From Nocardia altamirensis NBRC 108246 (GTDB lineage: Bacteria; Actinomycetota; Actinomycetes; Mycobacteriales; Mycobacteriaceae): a stretch of 64,000 bases of DNA. The position numbers were made by a program, and so were the translations under genes. Below the pieces are notes generated by a model, which was not told the DNA's origin, searched no databases, and was given only the letters and a program-made list of their open reading frames with translations. The stretch's first letter is position 1; each line of letters begins with the position of its first letter. Below are positions 9,429 to 23,329 of this stretch, piece after piece. Location: positions 124,001-188,000 of the forward strand of contig NZ_BDAY01000007.1 in the NCBI RefSeq assembly GCF_001612685.1, in the 5' to 3' direction.

Positions 9429-9445
9429 GGTGACGGTTTGTCACC
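9429..9445. promoter_or_regulatory. Inverted repeat GGTGAC-N5-GTCACC upstream of the diguanylate cyclase
   Basis: A perfect 6-bp inverted repeat lies about 40 bp before the cyclase start and 50 bp after a TATAGT (9376-9381) that could be a -10 box. It is in the divergent space between the glycosidase and cyclase genes. It may be an operator or a leader hairpin; no regulator can be named. Confidence 0.35.
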
Positions 9446-9483
9446 GATTGCGCGTTGTGCTGTCAATTAAGGGCGGTAACTCG

Positions 9484-10671
9484 ATGACCGACAATCGATC
9501 GATGTTTCGAACCTGGTGGCGAGACCGGGTCGATTACCGCCACCTGGTCGAAACCTTCGAAGCGCACGGCGCACTCGGTCGATTCAAGTTCATGCTCGGC
9601 ACCGGCGGGCTGGTCATGCTGCTGATCGCGGTGCTCGCCTCGATCGCGCAGGGTGACGTGGCCGGACCGGTCGGCGAGATACAGGGCATCGTCGAGGCCC
9701 TCGTCGCAGGCGCGTGGACCCTGCGCTGGTGGTTCCTGCCGTGGCCGCGTGAGCGCGAGTCGCTGCTCTGGATCGTGCTCTTCGACATCGACACCACCGC
9801 CAACGATCTGCTGGTTCACGACCGCATCATCGGGGTGCTCGGTGTCGTCCTGCTTGCCGCGATGGGCGGGTACGTCGCGGTGTTCCACGGCCCGCGGATC
9901 CTGGCGCTGCACATCGGGTGGACCGTGCTGTCCAGCGTGCTGCTCGCGGCGCTGATGGTCAGCGGCTCGCTGCCTGCCGGGCAGTCGACCGCCGGGAACA
10001 CCGGCGAGGATCTCGCACTCGGCCTCGCGTTCATCCTGGTGATGGTCGTCGTTGTCGGCGTAATCCTGCCTTTTGTGCAGTTCAGCCACTGGCTGCTGCG
10101 CAGGGATGCGCTGTCGGACCCGCTGACCGGACTGTTGAACCGGCGTGGTCTCGACTCCTATCTGCCTTCGCATATGCGCCGTGCGCAGCACCGCGCGGCC
10201 TACGTGACGACGCTGGATCTGGACCGGTTCAAGGTCGTCAACGACACCTTCGGGCACCCGTTCGGCGACGAGGTGCTGGTTCGAACGGCGCAGCGCCTGC
10301 GCGCCGCGGCCGATCCCGACGCTTTGATCGCGCGCACCGGCGGGGAGGAATTCGTGGTCGTCGGTTTCCTGCGCGAGGATGCCGCCGCGGTGGGGGACGG
10401 TCTGCGCGGGGCGGTCGAGACGATGCCCGACCTTCCGGTGCTGATCACCGCGAGTGTCGGGGTGGCCGTGCTCGAGGCGGCGGAGTCGTACAGTGACGTG
10501 ACCTACCGGCATCTGCTGCGCAGTTCCGATTCGGCGATGTATCGCGCGAAGCGCCGCGGTGGCAACGCCGTCGTTGTCGCCGAGCAGGACGAGCCGGTGC
10601 ACCGCAGGCCGAGGCGCAGGCATGTCATCCGGCGCGGTAAGAACGCCGCCGCGACGCTGCCCGATGTGTGA
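9484..10671 (+). CDS. Membrane diguanylate cyclase (GGDEF)
   Basis: This is a 395-residue protein. About six transmembrane helices (residues 40-215) form an N-terminal sensory/anchor domain, followed by a GGDEF domain: DPLTGLLNRRGLD, the DLDRFKVVNDTFGH motif, and the active-site loop TGGEEF at about residues 285-290. The signature is intact, so it should make cyclic di-GMP from two GTP. The residues that would form the inhibitory I-site (RxxD nine before GGEEF) read DPDA, so product inhibition is probably absent. There is no EAL domain. The ATG at 9484 follows GGGCGG and is preferred over an upstream in-frame start. It lies beside the cellulose-synthase-like operon, where cyclic di-GMP is the usual allosteric signal. 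Confidence 0.9.
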   Translation: MTDNRSMFRTWWRDRVDYRHLVETFEAHGALGRFKFMLGTGGLVMLLIAVLASIAQGDVAGPVGEIQGIVEALVAGAWTLRWWFLPWPRERESLLWIVLFDIDTTANDLLVHDRIIGVLGVVLLAAMGGYVAVFHGPRILALHIGWTVLSSVLLAALMVSGSLPAGQSTAGNTGEDLALGLAFILVMVVVVGVILPFVQFSHWLLRRDALSDPLTGLLNRRGLDSYLPSHMRRAQHRAAYVTTLDLDRFKVVNDTFGHPFGDEVLVRTAQRLRAAADPDALIARTGGEEFVVVGFLREDAAAVGDGLRGAVETMPDLPVLITASVGVAVLEAAESYSDVTYRHLLRSSDSAMYRAKRRGGNAVVVAEQDEPVHRRPRRRHVIRRGKNAAATLPDV

Positions 10672-10880
10672 AATTATTGCAGTTGTGCGGACCTGAATGA
10701 ATCGAAATTCTGGACATGCCAATGGCGTTCACGATAATCGATTCGAATCAAGCAGTCACGGAATGGATTACTTGAACAAGACCGCCAATTATCTTCTCTG
10801 AGTTGGTATTTCGCGCCTTCGCAATGACATTTACAGTGGGTTGTCTCTTCTCTCTGTACCGGAGTATTGCGAGGAATCCC

Positions 10881-11546
10881 ATGTACAAGAAATTCGCCGC
10901 CGTTGGCGCTGCCGTTTTCGCGCTGGCGTTGCCGTTAGCCGGCGCACAGGTTTCGGCGGCACCGGGCGGGTTCGAGCCCGTTCCGCCCGGCAAGATCACC
11001 ATCGAGGTGGTGACGGTCAACGGATCCGGTTGCCCGAAGGACACAGCAGCCGTGGCGGTCGCGCCTGACAACACCGCGTTCACCGTGACCTACAGTCAGT
11101 ACACGGCCGCGGTCGGACCGGGCTCGGGCCCGATGGACTTCCGTAAGAACTGCCAACTCAACCTGAAAGTGAATGTCCCGCAAGGCTTCACCTACGGAAT
11201 CGCACAGGCCGACTATCGCGGCTTCGCGAGCTTGGCGAAGGGCGCGACCGCGCTGGAGCGGGCCAGGTACTACTTCCAGGGCAACTCGCCGACCGACTTC
11301 GTCGACCACACCTTCAAGGGTCCCTTCGCCGATGACTGGCAGGAGACCGACAAGACCGAGGTCAGTGCGATCGTCTACGCACCGTGCGGCGAGCGCCGCA
11401 ACTTCAACATCAACACCCAGCTGCGGGTCGACGCGGGCAAATCGGACCCGAAGAAGGACACCAGCTTCATCACGATGGACTCCACCGACGGCAGCATCAA
11501 CACCACCTACCACTTCGCGTGGAAGGAATGCCCCACGAAGCCCTGA
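10881..11546 (+). CDS. Secreted DUF4360-family protein
   Basis: This is a 221-residue exported protein. It has a signal peptide MYKKFAAVGAAVFALALPLAGAQVSA-AP, then a beta-rich domain with the DUF4360 pattern: VNGSGCPKDTAAVAVAPDN near the N-terminus, RKNCQLNL in the middle, and paired Cys (CGERRNFNIN, KECP) towards the end that would make disulfides. Start at ATG 10881 behind GAGGAATCCC. The 210 bp before it (10672-10880) are distinctly AT-rich and probably contain its promoter. It stands alone and is closed by a strong hairpin. The family is common in actinomycetes; function is not known. Confidence 0.8.
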   Translation: MYKKFAAVGAAVFALALPLAGAQVSAAPGGFEPVPPGKITIEVVTVNGSGCPKDTAAVAVAPDNTAFTVTYSQYTAAVGPGSGPMDFRKNCQLNLKVNVPQGFTYGIAQADYRGFASLAKGATALERARYYFQGNSPTDFVDHTFKGPFADDWQETDKTEVSAIVYAPCGERRNFNINTQLRVDAGKSDPKKDTSFITMDSTDGSINTTYHFAWKECPTKP

Positions 11547-11586
11547 TGCTCTCGGCCCGACGATGAGGGGCTGAGCGGCACAGGCG

Positions 11587-11641
11587 CAGGGACTCTCGGC
11601 GACGACGGGGTGGTTGAACCCCGTTGCACCGGGAGTCCCTG
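11587..11641 (+). terminator. Nested stem-loop after the DUF4360 gene
   Basis: The outer arms CAGGGACTC (11587-11595) and GAGTCCCTG (11633-11641) are perfect complements. Inside lies a second hairpin, ACGGGG (11605-11610) with CCCCGT (11619-11624). A T-rich stretch (GTTTC, then TTTGTTTT) follows. Intrinsic terminator is the simplest reading. Confidence 0.6.
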
Positions 11642-12280
11642 TTTCGTGCCGGTTTGTTTTCTCCGTGTTCAGGTGGGGAAATCCCCACTGGTCGCCGGAC
11701 CACCGGCGATAGGCAGCGCCTTTGCTACTCACGAGTTCGGCGTTTTCGCGCTGCGTTCGCAACAAGTGCTGGGCTACAGTGCGTTACGCACCGGACTGAC
11801 GCCGCTGCCGACGACGAAAAATCATCGGCACGCTGCGTGTCCGTGGCACCGACCCTGATACCCGACTCGGCGTTCGGCCGCTGCGCACGTAGGCAGCCCG
11901 CGACCGCCGACCTACCGATGGATGGCTACTCTGCTGTGGATCCAGCTATGCGGCCCGCGTACTCGGCCTCCCACCGCCGGGAGCCGATCGCGCGGAAGAC
12001 CGACGGCGCGCAGTGGTAGACAGGGTGTACGCGACCGTTCAACCCGACTATCGATGCGGTAATCGGTTCAGGACACCGATGCGGTGTCGTCCACAGCGAC
12101 GTAACGGTCTGCACCGCAATCGGATACAGAGTTTCAGTATGCGCTCATCCGCGACGATGGGTACCGGTTACGGCTTCGGTTCCGTTGGGGGGACCCGCAG
12201 TCGCACGGTACGTGAAATGCAAAGCCGCCAAGCTCGCCTGTCGACCGGGCTACTGTTTTTGGAGAGGAAAGGTCTGTCGA
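11642..12280. other. Gene-free stretch before the carboxylase
   Basis: About 640 bp between the hairpin and the carboxylase start. I see no frame with convincing coding character, no tRNA and no clear repeat. The last 30 bp contain the GGAGAGGAAAGG ribosome-binding region of the carboxylase. The length suggests a long leader or a distal promoter region. Confidence 0.5.
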
Positions 12281-17752
<5,472 letters not shown>

Positions 17753-17770
17753 TCAACCGCGTTGTGGTGA

Positions 17771-17802
17771 ACAAGGCCTGGCACTTTGGTGCCAGGCCTT
17801 GT
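17771..17802 (+). terminator. Rho-independent terminator of the carboxylase gene
   Basis: A perfect 14-bp stem, ACAAGGCCTGGCAC (17771-17784) and GTGCCAGGCCTTGT (17789-17802), with a TTTG loop, starts 18 bp after the stop and runs into GTTTGTTTGT. This is textbook intrinsic terminator form. Confidence 0.9.
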
Positions 17803-18156
17803 TTGTTTGTGCCGAATCGATTGCGGTGCATCGGTGCGAGGGAATCAAGCGGGCGCAGAGGGTAGATATGGCGCTGCTTCGCCCCTACAATCCAGGCACG
17901 AGTGATCGGAGCTTCCCGTGTCGACAATTCTGTATGTCCTCCTCGAACCACTGCTCGGTGCTCTCGGGGCCTCCTATTGGGCAACCATATTCATGATTGG
18001 TCCGCCGAACTGAGTTTTCTGCACTGAGCCTGTCTGCGCGGTAGCGCGGCAGGCCACACCCGTGACGGCGGGGTTCGCCCACCCACCGCGCCGCCCCGGG
18101 CGGGCGGCGTGTGCTGCGCAGGCGAGTCTTGGTGTCTGATTTGCCCGAATTAGGCT
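17803..18156. other. Gene-free stretch between terminator and antiporter operon
   Basis: About 350 bp without a frame I would call a gene on either strand. It should hold the promoter of the KhtTU-like operon. A GC-rich cluster (CCGCCCCGGGCGGGCGG, around 18091-18107) can fold on itself about 50 bp before the first gene. Confidence 0.45.
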
Positions 18157-18645
18157 GTGGTGGTGAATGTAGAAATTACACCGCTGCCAGGGATCGGCGT
18201 ACGCAAGGATTTTCCCCTCGCCAAGGTGCGTCGGCGGATCGGGGTCATCCATCATCGCGACGGCGCTATCGATCTGATCATGACGAAGCTCGATGATCCG
18301 GAAAGCACCGTGCAGATTCCGCTGACCGAAGAGGAAGCGGGTGTGCTGGCGAATCTGCTCGGCGCGCCGCAAGTGGTCGCGCGGCTGCGTGAGGAACACC
18401 GCGACATGGCCGGATTGAACACCAGGCAGATGTCGATTCGGCGCGGGTCGCCATTCGCGGGCCGGACTCTCGGTGAGACGTGCATGCGGACGCGGACGAA
18501 AACATCGATCGTCGCGGTCTTGCGGGTGGGACAGGTAATCGCCTCGCCGGGACCGGAATTCGAGTTCGGTGCTGGCGATGTCGTTGTCCTGGTCGGCACC
18601 GACGAAGGTCTCGATGCCGCCGCTCACGTGCTGACCGACGGCTGA
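18157..18645 (+). CDS. khtT: Cation/proton antiporter regulatory subunit (KhtT-like, TrkA-C domain)
   Basis: This is a 162-residue soluble protein. The N-terminal part (VEITPLPGIGVRKDF) matches the KhtT-type regulatory subunit, and the C-terminal ~75 residues form a TrkA-C/RCK-C domain (IRRGSPFAGRTLGETCMR, IVAVLRVGQVIASPGPEFEFGAGDVVVLVGT). In KhtTU systems this subunit binds a nucleotide-type ligand and gates potassium/proton exchange. Three GTG codons in a row (18157, 18160, 18163) could each start the protein; the choice changes at most two residues. Its stop lies four bases before the transporter start, so the pair is an operon. Confidence 0.85.
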   Translation: MVVNVEITPLPGIGVRKDFPLAKVRRRIGVIHHRDGAIDLIMTKLDDPESTVQIPLTEEEAGVLANLLGAPQVVARLREEHRDMAGLNTRQMSIRRGSPFAGRTLGETCMRTRTKTSIVAVLRVGQVIASPGPEFEFGAGDVVVLVGTDEGLDAAAHVLTDG

Positions 18646-18649
18646 GGCG

Positions 18650-19846
18650 ATGGGGGAGAGCGGAACCGCGCTGGCGTTGATCCAGCTGGGGGCAGTGCTT
18701 TTCGGGCTAGGCGTGCTCGGCCGGATCGCGGCCAAGATCGGCATGTCGCCGATCCCGTTGTATCTGATCGGTGGGCTGGTCTTCGGGACGGGTGGGTTGG
18801 TCGAGCTGCGGCATGCGGACGACTTTCTCCACCTGGCCAGCGAAATCGGGGTGGTGTTGCTGCTGCTGTTGCTCGGCTTGGAGTACAGCGCTGCGGAATT
18901 GGTGACCGGGATGCGAAGATCCTGGCCCGCCGGGCTGCTCGACATCGTGCTCAACGCGACACCGGGTGTGCTGGTTGCGGTCGCCCTCGGGTGGGGGACG
19001 ACCGGTGCCATCGCGATGGCGGGAGTCACCTACATCTCCTCGTCGGGGATCGTCGCCAAAGTACTGAACGACCTCGGCCGCCTTGGCAACCGGGAGACGC
19101 CGGCGATCCTGTCGATCCTGGTGTTCGAGGACCTGGCGATGGCCGGGTATCTGCCGGTGCTGACCGCCGTGCTCGCCGGGGTCGGCTTGGTTGCGGGCTT
19201 GCAGACCTTGGGGATCGCGCTGGCCGCGGTCACCGGGGTGCTCGTCGTCGCGCTGCGCTTCGGCAGGCAGGTGTCGGCGGTGCTGGCCAGCAAGGACCGT
19301 GAGGTCTTCCTGTTGAAGGTGCTCGGCGCGGCGCTGCTGGTGGCCGGTGTCGCGTCGGCCGTGCAGGTTTCGGCGGCGGTCGGCGCATTCCTGCTCGGCA
19401 TCGCCGTGTCGGACTCGACCGCGCGCGACGCGACCAAGATCCTGGAGCCGTTGCGAGACCTGTTCGCGGCGTTGTTCTTCGTGCTGTTCGGGCTCAGCAC
19501 CGACCCGGCGAGCATTCCGCCGGTGTTGTTGTGGGCCGTCCTGCTCGCGGTCGTCACCACGGCCACCAAGGTTGCCACCGGATGGTGGGCCGCAAAGCGG
19601 GGTGGCGCCACCCCGCTCGGCCGCGTCCGTGCGGGGACAGCCTTGGTCGCGCGCGGTGAGTTCTCGATCGTGATCGCGGGTCTCGCGGTCAGTGCCGGGG
19701 CGGTCTCCGACGAATTCGCGGCCCTGGCAACGACGTACGTGCTGCTGATGGCGATGCTCGGTCCGATCGCGGCGCGCGTCGCCGAGCCGGTCGTCCGGAT
19801 CGTCAAACGTCAACCGCCCGTTCCGAAGAGCGAGGTCGGCGAATGA
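18650..19846 (+). CDS. khtU: CPA2-family cation/proton antiporter (KhtU/KefB-like)
   Basis: This is a 398-residue membrane protein with about 12 helices. It carries CPA2 landmarks: LLLLLLGLEYSAAEL in an early helix, GVTYISSSGIVAKVLNDLG around residue 125, and SILVFEDLAMAG (the acidic ion-binding helix, ~162-173). There is no C-terminal RCK domain; that role is filled by the separate KhtT-like gene just upstream. Start ATG 18650, four bases after the previous stop. The likely role is potassium (or sodium) efflux in exchange for protons, used in pH or electrophile stress. It converges with the sugar porter gene, eight bases apart. Confidence 0.87.
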   Translation: MGESGTALALIQLGAVLFGLGVLGRIAAKIGMSPIPLYLIGGLVFGTGGLVELRHADDFLHLASEIGVVLLLLLLGLEYSAAELVTGMRRSWPAGLLDIVLNATPGVLVAVALGWGTTGAIAMAGVTYISSSGIVAKVLNDLGRLGNRETPAILSILVFEDLAMAGYLPVLTAVLAGVGLVAGLQTLGIALAAVTGVLVVALRFGRQVSAVLASKDREVFLLKVLGAALLVAGVASAVQVSAAVGAFLLGIAVSDSTARDATKILEPLRDLFAALFFVLFGLSTDPASIPPVLLWAVLLAVVTTATKVATGWWAAKRGGATPLGRVRAGTALVARGEFSIVIAGLAVSAGAVSDEFAALATTYVLLMAMLGPIAARVAEPVVRIVKRQPPVPKSEVGE

Positions 19847-19854
19847 AGGTTCGG

Positions 19855-21420
19855 TCAGTCGGCGGCCGCACCGGTGGTGATCCGGTTGTCCGGCAAGCCG
19901 ATTCGGCTGGCGATATTGCCGCGCAGCGGCAGGAAGGTCCCGTCGCGCAAGGACTGTTCGATGTCCTCGAGCGAATGACCCTTGGTTTCGGGCACGGCGA
20001 AGTAGACGAAAACGAAAGAAAGCAGGTTGAATCCGGCATACATGACGAATGCCGGACCGAGTCCGAGTCCGTCGATGGTGGACAGCGCGGTCAGCGTCAG
20101 CACCAGATTCGAACCCCATAACGCCACGGCGTGCAGGCTGGTTGCGCGGTCCCTGATGCTCAGGGGGTAGAGCTCGGAGCCGAGCAACCAGCCGACCGCT
20201 TGCAGCCCTGCGGCATTGCAGGCCATGTAGGCCAGCATCAAGGCAAGGGTGAGGTATCGGTTGGGGTGATCGGTGAGCACGAACATCAACCCGAAACCGA
20301 ACAGGAACACGGTCGAGCCGGGAATCAACGTGAGCATCAAGCGCCTGCGCCCGACCACGTCGACCAGCCGCTCGCCGACGGCGGTGAAGATCAGATACAC
20401 GGCCGCGATGCCGAGGCCGGACCACACGACCAGGCCTGCGTCGAAGCCTGCGGCGGTGCCGAGGATGGTGTGCGAGTAGTAGATCATCATCTCCAGCCCG
20501 GACAGCTGGGTGAAGGCCGCGATGCCGAGTCCGGCGATCAGCGCAGGCCTGGCCCAACGCTGGGTGAGGTTCGCCCAGCCGCCACGCGACTCCTTGTCCT
20601 CCTGCTGCGAAATCGCCCAGATCTGCAGGGTTTCCTCGACGGCGGCCGTCCGGTTGGGCCGCATCCAGCGCAGCACCACCCTGGCCTTGCCGACGGTGCC
20701 GTTCTCGATGAGCCAGCGTGGTGTCTCCGGCAGCTGGAGCATCGCTGCGGCGAGCACGAGCGCGGGGAACACCGCGATCCCGATCATCCACCGCCAGTTG
20801 CTGCTCGCCTCGGGACTGTCGCCCGCGGCCGCGACCACGCTGACGAGGTTGGCGAGGAAGATGCCGACCCCGATCGCGATGTTGAAGAACGTGACCATCG
20901 CGCCTCGGCGCTGCGGCGGCGCCAACTCGGCGATGTAGGTCGGCACGATCTGTGAGCAGGCGCCGACCGCGAGGCCGAGGAAGAGCCTGCAGAACGTCAT
21001 CATCCAGGCGTCCACCGCGAGCGCGCAGGCCACCACGCCCACCGCGAACACGCAGGCGATGATGAAGATGGTCTTGCGGCGCCCGAGCCTCTTCGACAGC
21101 GAGCCGCCGACCAGCGCGCCGATCACCGCACCGGCGAGGATCGCCGCGGTCACGATTTCTTGCCGGGTGTGGTCGATGCCCCACTGCGCCGACATCTTGG
21201 GGAGCGCGCCGGAGATGATGCCGGTGTCGTAGCCGTAGAGCATGCCGCCCAAAGCGGCGAACAACGCCACAATAGCGACATTTCGCCCGGCGCTCTGCTT
21301 TTCATCCCGTGTCGGCTTTTCCGGCGGTGAGATGACCATTTCGTATCCGTCGAGGTTACGACGGCGCAGCCGAGGAATAAAACTTCTCCGCCTGCTTATT
21401 GTCGTGTTCTCGAGAGACAT
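19855..21420 (-). CDS. MFS sugar porter family transporter
   Basis: This is a 521-residue, 12-helix transporter of the sugar porter family. Signature motifs: GGMLYGYDTGIISGAL in helix 1, GGSLSKRLGRRKT after helix 2, RLFLGLAVGACSQIVPTYIAELAP in helix 4-5, LPETPRWL before the central loop, and VPETKGHSLEDIE after helix 12. The N-terminus is extended by about 45 basic, hydrophilic residues. ATG 21420 has TGGAG close upstream; an internal ATG at 21339 would remove 27 residues and cannot be excluded. It is probably a proton-coupled uptake system for a sugar or polyol, substrate unknown. A 20-bp near-perfect palindrome lies in its upstream region. Confidence 0.9.
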   Translation of the reverse strand: MSLENTTISRRRSFIPRLRRRNLDGYEMVISPPEKPTRDEKQSAGRNVAIVALFAALGGMLYGYDTGIISGALPKMSAQWGIDHTRQEIVTAAILAGAVIGALVGGSLSKRLGRRKTIFIIACVFAVGVVACALAVDAWMMTFCRLFLGLAVGACSQIVPTYIAELAPPQRRGAMVTFFNIAIGVGIFLANLVSVVAAAGDSPEASSNWRWMIGIAVFPALVLAAAMLQLPETPRWLIENGTVGKARVVLRWMRPNRTAAVEETLQIWAISQQEDKESRGGWANLTQRWARPALIAGLGIAAFTQLSGLEMMIYYSHTILGTAAGFDAGLVVWSGLGIAAVYLIFTAVGERLVDVVGRRRLMLTLIPGSTVFLFGFGLMFVLTDHPNRYLTLALMLAYMACNAAGLQAVGWLLGSELYPLSIRDRATSLHAVALWGSNLVLTLTALSTIDGLGLGPAFVMYAGFNLLSFVFVYFAVPETKGHSLEDIEQSLRDGTFLPLRGNIASRIGLPDNRITTGAAAD

Positions 21421-21522
21421 GCGCTCCAGTCGACCAGTGTTCGAACGCGCTGCGCAAATCGAAGGCGGTTATTTGTGAGTTGGCTAACCTTTCTGTTTAT
21501 TTTTTGTGCTTATTTTCCGTAC

Positions 21523-21542
21523 ACCATTTTCCGGACAATGGT
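21523..21542. promoter_or_regulatory. 20-bp near-perfect palindrome in divergent promoter region
   Basis: ACCATTTTCCGGACAATGGT pairs at nine of ten positions. It lies about 100 bp upstream of the sugar porter and 89 bp upstream of the rightward gene, in unusually AT-rich DNA. It looks like a binding site for a dimeric repressor (LacI/GntR/TetR size). Confidence 0.5.
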
Positions 21543-21630
21543 TACGCAACGGGCCGCCGGTGCTGCCGTGGTCGGCCGGTGCACGACACACGCATGTTTG
21601 GCCGACGCCTGCGTGAGTTGGTAGAAAGTC

Positions 21631-22608
21631 TTGGTGCCCAACATCATCACGAGATTCACGTCGTCCCTTCGGTATTCGCGGGTGGTGACGCGGTCGGTCT
21701 GCCTCGACCCCGAGCTGGACGTGGCGTGCTCGCTGGTCCGTGCCGGTGATCTGGCGGCAGGGCGGCAGCTGTTGGCGCAGACTCGGGACGATGCGGAACT
21801 GCGCTGCCTGCGGGTCAGCGAGGTCAGCGACGCGGCGGTGGACCGCGTCGACGAATTGGCCAGCCTGTCCGAATCGTCGCCCGATGATCCGGATCTCGCG
21901 GTGTGGCTGGGAACAACGCGCATCCGGCAGGGGTGGCGGGTGCGTGGCGCCAGCCGCGCCCAATACGTCAGCCGCGAGCAGTTCGAGCAGTTCTGGCAGA
22001 TCCTCGGCGACGCCCGCGAACCGCTGATGCGGGCCGCTGAGCTCCTGCCCGGCGACCCGGTGCCGTGGGATTCGTTGCAGTGGTTGGGACTCGGCCTCGA
22101 ATCCGACCGCGCCGAGCTCGACGACGTGTGGGTGCAGCTTTGTCGCCGGACGCCGAATCTGTACGCGGGTAACTACTCTCGCGGCCAGGTGCTGTGTGAG
22201 AAGTGGCTGGGCAGCAACGGGGAAGTGCTGGAGTTCGCCGACAGTTTGGCCGACCGGGTGCCGGTGGGCGATCCGATGACGGCGTTGGTGGTCGCTGCGC
22301 ATCTCGAGGCCGCCAGCGAGGCGGACTGGCCGTTGGCGAGTTACTTTCAGAGCCCGGCGATTCGCGATCACCTCGTCGCGTTGGCGGACCGCTGGGCCGC
22401 CGACGAAACTGCCCATATTCGGACGCCGGAGGCGCATCATCTATTCGGCGCAGGTCTTTTCCTCGCGGGCGAACACGACCGGGCGCGACGGCATCTCGCA
22501 CAGGTCGACGGCAAGGTGATGCCCGAGCGGTTGCCATGGGTGTACCCGCTCAACTACTGCCCCGGCTACGACTACCTGAGCGTGCGCAAACAGCTCCGGC
22601 TGAGCTGA
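21631..22608 (+). CDS. Hypothetical protein, helical repeat-like
   Basis: This is a 325-residue soluble protein with no family I recognise. It is rich in helical Ala/Leu/Asp segments with tetratricopeptide-like rhythm (LVRAGDLAAGRQLLAQ, and near the end GLFLAGEHDRARRHLAQV), with no signal peptide or membrane segment. The start is uncertain: TTG 21631 is followed by GTG 21634, and another GTG pair lies at about 21682; none has a strong ribosome site. The gene is divergent from the sugar porter and shares the palindrome-containing intergenic region. Codon use is normal for the window, so it is likely a real gene. Confidence 0.7.
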   Translation: MVPNIITRFTSSLRYSRVVTRSVCLDPELDVACSLVRAGDLAAGRQLLAQTRDDAELRCLRVSEVSDAAVDRVDELASLSESSPDDPDLAVWLGTTRIRQGWRVRGASRAQYVSREQFEQFWQILGDAREPLMRAAELLPGDPVPWDSLQWLGLGLESDRAELDDVWVQLCRRTPNLYAGNYSRGQVLCEKWLGSNGEVLEFADSLADRVPVGDPMTALVVAAHLEAASEADWPLASYFQSPAIRDHLVALADRWAADETAHIRTPEAHHLFGAGLFLAGEHDRARRHLAQVDGKVMPERLPWVYPLNYCPGYDYLSVRKQLRLS

Positions 22609-22612
22609 CCCG

Positions 22613-23263
22613 TCAGCTCCCGCGCAGGCCGAGGCCGCGCAGCTCCAGCGCGGCCAGCTCGCGCACCGTGTCCTCGTCGCCGTTGCGCCAGGCCGTCACC
22701 ACATCCGGGTCGATCCGGTGCAACCGGCGCAGCGGTTGATGGGTGAGCGCGCGCAGCGCGAGCAGATCCTGCCCGGCCGGATCGGCCCGGAGACCGACCG
22801 CCGCCCCGGCCCGGCGCATCCAGCGCACGCGAAGCGGCAGCCAGACGAACACGACCAACCCGATCGGGACGAGCACCGACCCGATCGCCAGGGCGAGGGC
22901 CAGCTGGTGCACGAGCTCCTGTTGGTCGTGCCCGGCCTCGGCCATCGATCGGGCCGCGGTGGCGGCCCGCTCGAACGGCGCGGTCAGATCGTCGCCGACC
23001 ACCGGAACCCGCCCTACCTTGCCGCCGACGGTGCCGAGGTTGTCGGCCAACCCGCTGCCTGCGCCCTCCAATTTCTGTCCGGGCACGGCGAGCTTGCCCA
23101 CCAGCTCGTGTAGCCATAGCGCGGTCCAGATCGTCGCGTACACCCATGCTGCGACCAGCAGATCGGTGACGACTTGACGAAGGGCGACAGGTGCGCGATC
23201 GGCATAAATCTTCACCAGCCCAGAATCCCCCCGGTCGTCGCGCGAAAACTCGAAAAGCGGCAC
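22613..23263 (-). CDS. Hypothetical two-helix membrane protein
   Basis: This is a 216-residue protein. One hydrophobic helix lies around residues 33-53 (VTDLLVAAWVYATIWTALWL), followed by a Gly-rich extracytoplasmic loop (GAGSGLADNLGTVGGKVG), a second helix around 120-142 (LALALAIGSVLVPIGLVVFVWL) and a basic cytoplasmic tail ending in a short helix. It resembles actinobacterial small membrane proteins of unknown function. It is convergent with the upstream gene, four bases apart. No catalytic motif is visible. Confidence 0.68.
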   Translation of the reverse strand: MPLFEFSRDDRGDSGLVKIYADRAPVALRQVVTDLLVAAWVYATIWTALWLHELVGKLAVPGQKLEGAGSGLADNLGTVGGKVGRVPVVGDDLTAPFERAATAARSMAEAGHDQQELVHQLALALAIGSVLVPIGLVVFVWLPLRVRWMRRAGAAVGLRADPAGQDLLALRALTHQPLRRLHRIDPDVVTAWRNGDEDTVRELAALELRGLGLRGS

Positions 23264-23329
23264 TCGACCACAGAATTCGTCGCGCCCGTCGCCATTTCGG
23301 TCGGCTCAGGTACTGAACGGGCGTGACCC

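Noticed and set aside
18707..21184. Leftward 825-codon frame across antiporter and sugar porter
   Set aside because: It lies in the wrong frame of the sugar porter and antisense to the antiporter, with low-complexity Arg/Gln-rich translation.
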